Under the pieces are notes generated by a model. It did not search any database, had not been told where the DNA came from, and saw only the letters and a list, made by a program, of their open reading frames with translations. From Granulicella sp. S156 (GTDB taxonomy: Bacteria; Acidobacteriota; Terriglobia; Terriglobales; Acidobacteriaceae), in the NCBI RefSeq assembly GCF_009766105.1, contig NZ_LMUH01000006.1, forward strand, positions 1-64,000: a DNA stretch of 64,000 bases. The letters run 5' to 3'. Below, piece after piece: positions 58,434 through 64,000 of the stretch (position 1 is its first letter; each line of letters begins with the position of its first letter). The position numbers and the translations under genes are program-made.

Positions 58434-61139
58434 ATGACAGGGCGACGGATGGCGCGTGAGGGCGAGCCGGCCGCTAACGATAAAGGGAAGATCGACGTGA
58501 AGAAGAAGTCTGCAAAGAGTGCGATGACGTGCGGTACGAAGACAAAGCTGGTCGCACTGGCAACGGCAGTCGCATACGCGACGGCGGGTCGTATGGATGC
58601 AATGGCGCAACAGACGATCGCCGAGGTAGCCAAGGATCCGGCGCCCGCACAGTTGCCGGTACGGCGTTTTCACGTCGTTGAGGGAGCATTGGCCGCGGCG
58701 CTTGAAGCGTATCAGGAGCAGAGCGGCGTTACGGTCAAACTGGAGATTCCGGCAGCCCAGCTTGCAGGCTTCAAGACCTCGGGCGTGAGCGGCCTCTATG
58801 CGAACGACTCGGCGTTGCGCCAGTTACTTGCAGGCTCTGGCTTGAGCTTTAAGTTCGAAGGCTCGGACACGGTTTCCATCGGGCTGCGCCACTCGGATTC
58901 GGTAGACGTGACTGCGGGGATCTCCGACTCGGTGTCGATGAGCAAATTTACCGAGTCGCTGCTGGATACACCGCAGTCGGTGTCGATCGTGCCGCAGTTT
59001 GTCCTGAAGGACGAGCAGAACCGTACCCTCATGGACGCTGTGCGCAATGTGCCGGGCATCAGCCTTGCGGCCGGTGAGAGCGGAGCCCAGGGGGACAGCT
59101 TTACGATTCGCGGCTTTACCGCGCGCAACGACATCTTCCTGGACGGCATTCGCGACTTCGGCAGCTACTATCGCGATAGCTTCAACTTCGATCAGATAGA
59201 GGTGCTGGAAGGGCCCGCCGGCGTGCAGTTCGGCCGCGGCTCGACGGGTGGAGTCGTCAACGAGGAGAGCAAGGTCCCGGCGGCGGATGAGTTTGTGAAC
59301 GTGCAGGCGCAGGTAGGTACGGACCTGACCCGTCGCGTGACCGCCGACATCAACGAGCCTCTGCCGGATCTCGCCGAGGGTGCCGCGTTTCGCCTGAATG
59401 CCATGGCGAATGAAGGCGGAGTGGCAGGACGGCCATATGCCGAGAACCGTCGCTTTGGCCTGGCGCCGTCCATCAGCTTCGGCCTGAACTCGCCGACGCG
59501 GCTGACCATCAGCTACTTCCATTTCACCGAGAGCGATACGCCCGACTACGGCTTGCCGTGGTTCTTCAACCGGCTGGCCCCGGGCGTCAATCGGCACTCT
59601 TACTTCGGCTTCCCGGACGAGAACTTCCTGCGCACGAGTGACGACATCCTCACGTTGAAGGCGAATCACGCCTTCTCAGAAAAGGTTGACGTGCATACCA
59701 TCGCCCGATGGGCCAACTATCCGCGTGACGTGCAGATCACCGAGCCGCAGATATGTTCGAACGCCACTGTAAGCGTTCCCGTTGGGGGCTACGTTGCGTC
59801 GCTGCCAACCAGCGCGGTCAACACGGGGGTGACGTGTCCCTACACCTTTGCGACTCCTCCGGCCCAGATGACCGTGAATCGCAACCAGATCCAGGTCAAG
59901 AGCGTGGAGGGCGACCTGTGGGACCAGACAGAGGTAACCGCGCACTTCAAGGTTGCCCATGTCCGCAACGACTTTGCCGGCGGTGTTGAGGGTGGGCAGG
60001 AGATCTCCAACCCCATCAAGACGAGCTATACCGAGAACAAGATCAACTCGGTAACTCCGACCAACCTGGTAACGCCGAACCCGCACGATGTGTTCTCGGG
60101 GACGGGATACATCTCGTCGATTACCCACGTGAAGTCGATGAGTGCCGGGCTGTATTTCGTCGACACGATGAAGCTGGGCCGCTTTATTGAATTGAGTGGT
60201 GGCGTTCGCTGGGATTACTTCGACACGCTGTTCAACCTGTACGCCCCTGCGACTGGTGTGGCGGGTGCCGCTCTGACGGCTGCGATTGCCCCGATCTCGC
60301 AGACGGTCCATCAGCCGAGCTATCGTGCCGCGGCTGTCTTCAAGCCGAACTCGCACGGCTCGGTGTACTTCGACTGGGGAACCAGCTTCGATCCTTCGGC
60401 AGAGACCCTGAGCCTGAGCGTCGCTACCAGCGTCCTTCCTCCGGAAGAGAACGAGAGCTACGAGGTCGGCGCGAAGTACAGCTTCCTGAACGAGCGCCTG
60501 CGAGTGGAAGGAGCATGGTTTCGCACCGAGCAGGACAACGCCCGCGAGACCGATCCAAACAACTCGAACAACATCGTGCTTGCGGGTAATCAACGCGTGA
60601 AGGGCGTACAGGCCAGCGCCGTCGGGCAGCTCGGAGGCGGACTAAATCTCGTGCTCGGATATGCGTATCTGGATAGTGCGGTGCTGGCCTCGAAGGAGTT
60701 CCCCAGCTCGATCGGATACCAGTTGGCAAATGTGCCCAGGCAGACGTTCAATTTCTTCCTGACGCACAATCTGCCCTTCAAGTTGAGCGCCGGCTTCGGC
60801 GGGAATTATGTCGCCAGCCGTACAGCGAGCTCCACGACGCCATATGTCCCGACGAGCTTTGGCCCGGCACAGACGTACGCTTTGGGCAGCGCTCCGTGCG
60901 CCACCAGCGAGACCCCAGCCGTGACGACCTGCTACCAGGTGCTTTCTACGGCGATGAAGCAGGTGCCGGGCTACTGGGTGTTCAATGCGATGGTCAAGCG
61001 GCCTATTACGGATCGTCTGGAGCTGCAGGCGAATGTGTATAACCTGCTGAACCGCTTCTATATCGACCAGCCGCATCCTAGCCATTTGATACCGGGTGCA
61101 GGGCTGAGCGCGCTGATTGGGGCGAACTTCAGGTTCTAG
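58434..61139 (+). CDS. TonB-dependent siderophore receptor with STN domain
   Basis: A 901-residue outer-membrane receptor. The N-terminus has an atypically long basic lead (~30 residues) before a hydrophobic signal ([21 protein letters not shown]). The STN (signal-transduction) domain lies at ~75-140 ([33 protein letters not shown]), the plug at ~160-300 ([45 protein letters not shown]), and the 22-strand barrel to the terminal [14 protein letters not shown] implies control of an ECF sigma factor/FecR pair, which is not in the window. Its partner piuC is directly downstream, so a catecholate or Fe-siderophore is the likely substrate. Confidence 0.92.
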   Translation: MTGRRMAREGEPAANDKGKIDVKKKSAKSAMTCGTKTKLVALATAVAYATAGRMDAMAQQTIAEVAKDPAPAQLPVRRFHVVEGALAAALEAYQEQSGVTVKLEIPAAQLAGFKTSGVSGLYANDSALRQLLAGSGLSFKFEGSDTVSIGLRHSDSVDVTAGISDSVSMSKFTESLLDTPQSVSIVPQFVLKDEQNRTLMDAVRNVPGISLAAGESGAQGDSFTIRGFTARNDIFLDGIRDFGSYYRDSFNFDQIEVLEGPAGVQFGRGSTGGVVNEESKVPAADEFVNVQAQVGTDLTRRVTADINEPLPDLAEGAAFRLNAMANEGGVAGRPYAENRRFGLAPSISFGLNSPTRLTISYFHFTESDTPDYGLPWFFNRLAPGVNRHSYFGFPDENFLRTSDDILTLKANHAFSEKVDVHTIARWANYPRDVQITEPQICSNATVSVPVGGYVASLPTSAVNTGVTCPYTFATPPAQMTVNRNQIQVKSVEGDLWDQTEVTAHFKVAHVRNDFAGGVEGGQEISNPIKTSYTENKINSVTPTNLVTPNPHDVFSGTGYISSITHVKSMSAGLYFVDTMKLGRFIELSGGVRWDYFDTLFNLYAPATGVAGAALTAAIAPISQTVHQPSYRAAAVFKPNSHGSVYFDWGTSFDPSAETLSLSVATSVLPPEENESYEVGAKYSFLNERLRVEGAWFRTEQDNARETDPNNSNNIVLAGNQRVKGVQASAVGQLGGGLNLVLGYAYLDSAVLASKEFPSSIGYQLANVPRQTFNFFLTHNLPFKLSAGFGGNYVASRTASSTTPYVPTSFGPAQTYALGSAPCATSETPAVTTCYQVLSTAMKQVPGYWVFNAMVKRPITDRLELQANVYNLLNRFYIDQPHPSHLIPGAGLSALIGANFRF

Positions 61140-61164
61140 CTGCAGTACGAGGCAAAATCAAAAC

Positions 61165-61860
61165 ATGCTCATCACAATCGAAAAAGTACTCACGGCAGAA
61201 CAGGTAGCGGTGGCGAGGCAGAAGCTCGCCACCGCGGAATGGGTCGATGGCCGCGTAACGGCGGGCTATCAGGCGCAGGAGGTCAAGCGCAACGCGCAGC
61301 TTCCGGAGACCTCGCCCGTAGCCAAAGAGCTTGGCGAGATGATCCTTGCCGGGCTCGCGCGTTCGCCTCGGTTCATGTCGGCGGCACTGCCGTTGCGCGT
61401 ATTTCCGCCGATGTTCAACAGCTACGCCGGCGGCCAGACCTTCGGGACGCACGTGGACACCGCAATTCGCCAGCTGGTAACAACAGGACAGCGCATCCGC
61501 ACCGACCTGAGTGCGACGCTCTTTCTCACTCCACCCGAGGAATACGACGGCGGCGAGCTCATCGTCGAAGACAGTTACGGCGAGAAGAGCGTGAAGCTCG
61601 CAGCTGGCGACATGGTGCTGTATCCAGCGACGAGCCTGCACCGCGTCGAACCCGTGACGCGCGGCAACCGCATCAGCTCCTTCTTCTGGATGCAGAGCAT
61701 GATCCGGCAGGATGCCCACCGCATCTTGCTTTTCGATCTCGACGAGTCGATCCAGCGGCTCGCCCGATCCGAGCATGCCGCCAGCCCTGAGGTGAAGCAG
61801 AGCTCGGTGCAGTTGACCGGGGTGTATCACAACCTGCTGCGGCAATGGGCGGAGATGTAG
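61165..61860 (+). CDS. piuC: PKHD-type Fe(II) dioxygenase (PiuC/YbiX)
   Basis: A 231-residue Fe(II)/2-oxoglutarate hydroxylase. The iron ligands are His96 and Asp98 (FGTHVDTA) and His159 (SLHRVEPV), with the 2-oxoglutarate Arg169 (RGNRISSF); the family's [12 protein letters not shown] strand lies between. Start at 61165 matches the family N-terminus ([14 protein letters not shown]). In E. coli and Pseudomonas this gene sits next to a catecholate siderophore receptor, as here (25 bases downstream). The role is not fixed, but siderophore-iron metabolism is the usual proposal. Confidence 0.93.
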   Translation: MLITIEKVLTAEQVAVARQKLATAEWVDGRVTAGYQAQEVKRNAQLPETSPVAKELGEMILAGLARSPRFMSAALPLRVFPPMFNSYAGGQTFGTHVDTAIRQLVTTGQRIRTDLSATLFLTPPEEYDGGELIVEDSYGEKSVKLAAGDMVLYPATSLHRVEPVTRGNRISSFFWMQSMIRQDAHRILLFDLDESIQRLARSEHAASPEVKQSSVQLTGVYHNLLRQWAEM

Positions 61861-61920
61861 GGGCAGGAAACAGCAAACAGGAAAAGCAAGTTTGAGCTTC
61901 GGCGCGGCACAATTGCGCCG

Positions 61921-61961
61921 AAGAGTGCCCACGTCACCCTCATGGCGCGGGCACTTTTGTT
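61921..61961 (+). terminator. Hairpin/terminator downstream of piuC
   Basis: AGAGTGCCC pairs with GGGCACTTTT around a ~17-base loop, followed by GTTGTCT. Immediately upstream is another hairpin (TTCGGCGC/GCGCCGAA, 61899-61922). A CAGGAAACAGCAAACAGGAAA tract (61863-61883) precedes both. Confidence 0.7.
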
Positions 61962-62043
61962 GTCTCCAGGTCTGGCACGGAGACCCTGCGAAGATACGGC
62001 TCCGTTGACAAAGCGGCGGCTCACCCGTCAACTGTAAGCGGCC

Positions 62044-62607
62044 ATGCAGCAAACAGTTTCAAATTCGAACCCAGCCACGCAAGACGGCGAACCAACGACA
62101 GAGCTCCAGCCACACACACACGCCAGGCATTCGCGCGGGCTATTGCTCGTAGGCCTCTTCAAAATGAGCAAGGCGCTCTTCTTCACGGCGCTTGGCGCGG
62201 GAGCCCTGCATCTGGTGCATCGCGATCTTGGCGACATGGTGATGAAGCTTGCCGACGCTCTGCGGATCGACCCCGAAGGCAAGCTGGTATCCCTGCTGAT
62301 GGACAAGGCCGACCTGATCGACCCCCACCACCTGCGGCAGGCGGGGATACTCTCCTTCCTCTACGCGGGAGTCTGCGTGGTAGAAGGTACAGGGCTGCTG
62401 TTGGAGAAGACCTGGGCTGAGTACTTCACCGTCATCCTGACGGCCGCGGCGCTGCCCTGGGAGATCTATGAGCTCTTCGCCCACTTCTCCAGCTTCCGGA
62501 TCGGACTTCTCCTCATCAACCTCGCCGTACTGGCCTATCTGCTCTGGTTCTTGAAGCACGAGCGAGAGCAGAAGAGCGCGCTGAGCAATATCCAGGGACC
62601 GGCGTAA
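62044..62607 (+). CDS. DUF2127-like membrane protein
   Basis: A 187-residue protein. After a hydrophilic N-terminus (~35 residues, with HTHARH) come four hydrophobic stretches: LLLVGLFKMSKALFFTALGAG, ILSFLYAGVCVVEGTGLLL, YFTVILTAAALPWEIYELFA and IGLLLINLAVLAYLLWFL. The motif GLFKMSKALF and the EGTGLLLEKTWAEYFTVI segment fit DUF2127, a family of unknown function. It is a single plus-strand gene between piuC and mraZ. Confidence 0.85.
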   Translation: MQQTVSNSNPATQDGEPTTELQPHTHARHSRGLLLVGLFKMSKALFFTALGAGALHLVHRDLGDMVMKLADALRIDPEGKLVSLLMDKADLIDPHHLRQAGILSFLYAGVCVVEGTGLLLEKTWAEYFTVILTAAALPWEIYELFAHFSSFRIGLLLINLAVLAYLLWFLKHEREQKSALSNIQGPA

Positions 62608-62941
62608 GGCAGAGGCGAAGAGACTTTCGCCTTATTTTCGCCTACAATAGGGCGGGCAGAAAAGGCAAGTGCGTCCCGAGGTACGAATCACAGGGGTCAA
62701 CACTACCTGTAGTAGTTGATGTTTGTATTCCCACAATAGGCTGGATTTTCCACATTTTGCGTGGAAAAAGTGTAGCCCAATCCCAATTTAGGGCTTTACA
62801 GCGACCTCATTACGCGAGAGTCTGGTGGAGCGAAGTGGTCTGAAGTGGTCAAAAAGGGTGAATGATACGCAGTTCACCCCTCAAGTGTACCCGGGGTCTG
62901 CTTCTCTAACGCAAGGGAAGGTATCGCCTGAGGTTCAGAGT
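62608..62941. other. mraZ upstream control region
   Basis: About 330 bases without a separate gene. It carries the GTGG-repeat array (62825-62860), a TTTTCCACATTTTGCGTGGAAAAAG hairpin (62751-62775) and a CTACCTGTAGTAG palindrome (62704-62716). An open frame leads into mraZ from 62825, but its first 39 codons have no family match and overlap the array. Confidence 0.5.
62825..62860 (+). promoter_or_regulatory. Candidate MraZ box (three GTGG at 10-bp spacing)
   Basis: GTGG starts at 62825, 62835 and 62845, exactly one helical turn apart, and GGGTG follows at 62856. MraZ is known to autoregulate the division cluster by binding short G-rich direct repeats with about 10-base periodicity upstream of its own gene. 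Position (82-117 bases before the mraZ ATG) and layout fit. The exact consensus for this phylum is not known to me. Confidence 0.62.
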
Positions 62942-63388
62942 ATGTTTCGCGGCAATCACCCAACTCGAGTAGACGAAAAAGGCCGGCTGAAGCTTCCTGC
63001 CGACTTTAAGGGTCAGCTCGCCGGGGGCGAAGACGAGAAACAACTCTTTTACATCACCAGCAAAGACGGCAAGCGTGCTGAGATTTGGCCGCTCAAGGCG
63101 TGGGAGGAAGTCGAAGCCAAACTGGCCAAGATTCCGAATATGAACCCGGCCAAGCAAAAGTTTCTGGACGTGACGAGCTACTACGGCCAGATGGCAGAGA
63201 TGGACAATCAGGGCCGCCTCTTAGTTCCGCAGTTGTTGCGGGAGTCGGCAAAAGTTATGGCGGATGTTGTGGTCTTCGGGAAGCAGGATTATCTCGAAGT
63301 CGCCAACCGCGAGATGTTCGAGGCAGAGCTGAAGGCAGCTCCACTGACAGCAGAGGATCAGGCCGCTTTGGCGGACCTGGGGTTGTAG
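62942..63388 (+). CDS. mraZ: Transcriptional regulator MraZ
   Basis: A 148-residue DNA-binding protein heading the division and cell-wall cluster. It has two AbrB-like SpoVT half-domains: MFRGNHPTRVDEKGRLKLPADFK (residues 1-23) and YYGQMAEMDNQGRLLVPQLLRE (~80-101) with the conserved DxKGR/DxQGR turns. The ATG at 62942 gives the usual ~150-residue length and has GAGG nine bases before it; the longer frame from 62825 overlaps the repeat array. rsmH follows 40 bases later, the standard order. Confidence 0.93.
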   Translation: MFRGNHPTRVDEKGRLKLPADFKGQLAGGEDEKQLFYITSKDGKRAEIWPLKAWEEVEAKLAKIPNMNPAKQKFLDVTSYYGQMAEMDNQGRLLVPQLLRESAKVMADVVVFGKQDYLEVANREMFEAELKAAPLTAEDQAALADLGL

Positions 63389-63428
63389 CAATTTGAGTCC
63401 CTCAGTGGGACGCATGGGTGGCGGAGTG

Positions 63429-64000
63429 ATGGAAAGACCGCAACACGTGCCGGTTCTTTTGGAAGAGAGTCTGAAGTACCTGAATGTGCAGCCTGGCGGC
63501 GTGTATGTAGACGCAACGCTGGGGCTCGGAGGCCACTCGGCAGCCATTGCGAGGAAGCTGGGCGCCTCCGGGAGGCTGATCTGCTTCGACCGCGACCCGG
63601 AGGCCATGGGCAAGGCGCAGGCGAGGCTCGCGGCAGTTGCCGAGGAGCTCGGAGCCGAAATGCCGCAAGTGCAGTATGTGCCGCGGCCGTTTTCGGAGAT
63701 CGCCGAGGTGATTGAGCCGGGCAGTCTGGATGGTTTGCTCGCCGACTTTGGCGTAAGCAGCCTGCAGCTGGACGAGGCGCACAGAGGATTTAGTTTTCGG
63801 ACCGATGGACCGCTGGACATGCGAATGGATTCGCGCAGCGAGTTGACGGCCCAACAGGTGGTAAATCAGGCAGACGAAGAAGATCTCGCCAACCTGATTT
63901 ACGAATTCGGAGAGGAAAGGAGGTCGCGGAGAATCGCCAGAGCCATTGTGCGGGCGCGGCCGATAGAAACGACAGCAGAACTTGCTCGAGTGATATCGGC
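63429..64000 (+). CDS. rsmH: 16S rRNA (cytosine-1402-N4)-methyltransferase, 5' part
   Basis: The reading frame is open from 63429 to the window end (190 codons seen; the family has ~310). It has the start HVPVLLEESLKYL, the SAM-binding GGVYVDATLGLGGHSAAIA near residue 24-42 and FDRDPEAM, then DGLLADFGVSSLQLD near 100 and GFSFRTDGPLDMRM, all signature segments of RsmH/MraW. It lies 40 bases after mraZ. An ATG five codons upstream (63414) is an alternative start. Truncated by the window, not by mutation. Confidence 0.95.
   Translation, partial: MERPQHVPVLLEESLKYLNVQPGGVYVDATLGLGGHSAAIARKLGASGRLICFDRDPEAMGKAQARLAAVAEELGAEMPQVQYVPRPFSEIAEVIEPGSLDGLLADFGVSSLQLDEAHRGFSFRTDGPLDMRMDSRSELTAQQVVNQADEEDLANLIYEFGEERRSRRIARAIVRARPIETTAELARVIS

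Overview
The window looks like a chromosomal segment of an Acidobacteriota (Terriglobia, Acidobacteriaceae-like) genome. This rests on the high-GC codon usage, a secreted VWFA-domain protein of the type named after acidobacteria, many dispersed palindromic repeats, a RodZ-less mreC-mreD-mrdA-rodA-rng block, and LptE, TonB-receptor and DsbD-type genes that imply a diderm envelope. The taxon is my inference. I saw no rRNA, tRNA, CRISPR, prophage or complete insertion sequence.

Layout. 0.2-0.9 kb: a HigBA-type toxin-antitoxin pair. 0.9-3.4 kb: recG (minus), divergent from the cell-shape block mreC-mreD-mrdA-rodA (3.5-8.6 kb), followed after a long untranslated leader by an RNase E/G gene with a roughly 700-residue acidic/basic insertion in its S1 domain (9.3-12.8 kb). 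13-21 kb: a YVTN beta-propeller, a structured leader plus MBL-fold hydrolase, a divergent Nramp-like transporter flanked by two small ORFs with strong ribosome sites, thioredoxin reductase, an FHS-type sugar transporter and manA. 22-32 kb: a bifunctional class A PBP, proS, kdsD, a TlpA/DsbD-N redox pair, gltX and ispF. 32-36 kb: an SDR with its ArsR regulator, ispD, an orphan secreted protein bracketed by a GNAT gene and a decayed fragment of the same GNAT, and tilS. 37-43.6 kb: ftsH, a DUF4126 membrane protein, an M1 peptidase, lptE-holA. 43.6-50.5 kb: VWFA protein, CocE/NonD hydrolase, a Fic toxin-antitoxin pair, a DUF1330-like protein, a Tat-exported M24 peptidase and fbp. 50.5-58 kb: an AlaX-like editing protein, priA, HU, dcd and dxs. 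58.4-62.6 kb: a siderophore receptor with its PiuC-type dioxygenase and a DUF2127 membrane protein. The window ends in the division cluster: mraZ with a candidate MraZ box and the 5' part of rsmH.

How genes fit together. Peptidoglycan synthesis is prominent (elongasome block, class A PBP, start of the mra cluster). Isoprenoid precursor genes dxs, ispD and ispF are present but dispersed. The KDO branch (kdsD) and LptE support an LPS outer membrane. Most genes are core housekeeping genes. The accessory signal lies in small ORFs, in toxin-antitoxin pairs, and above all in at least six families of dispersed palindromic or MITE-like repeats that sit at gene ends and in places intrude into coding sequence (recG N-terminus, tilS, the DsbD-N signal peptide).

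The most promising leads are the Nramp-like unit (divergent metal site, overlapping 47-codon leader ORF, palindromic upstream site, 77-residue membrane partner), the hugely enlarged RNase E/G, and the promoter-hairpin-terminator leader at 14.38-14.69 kb. All functional statements are from reading sequence only; no database search was run.
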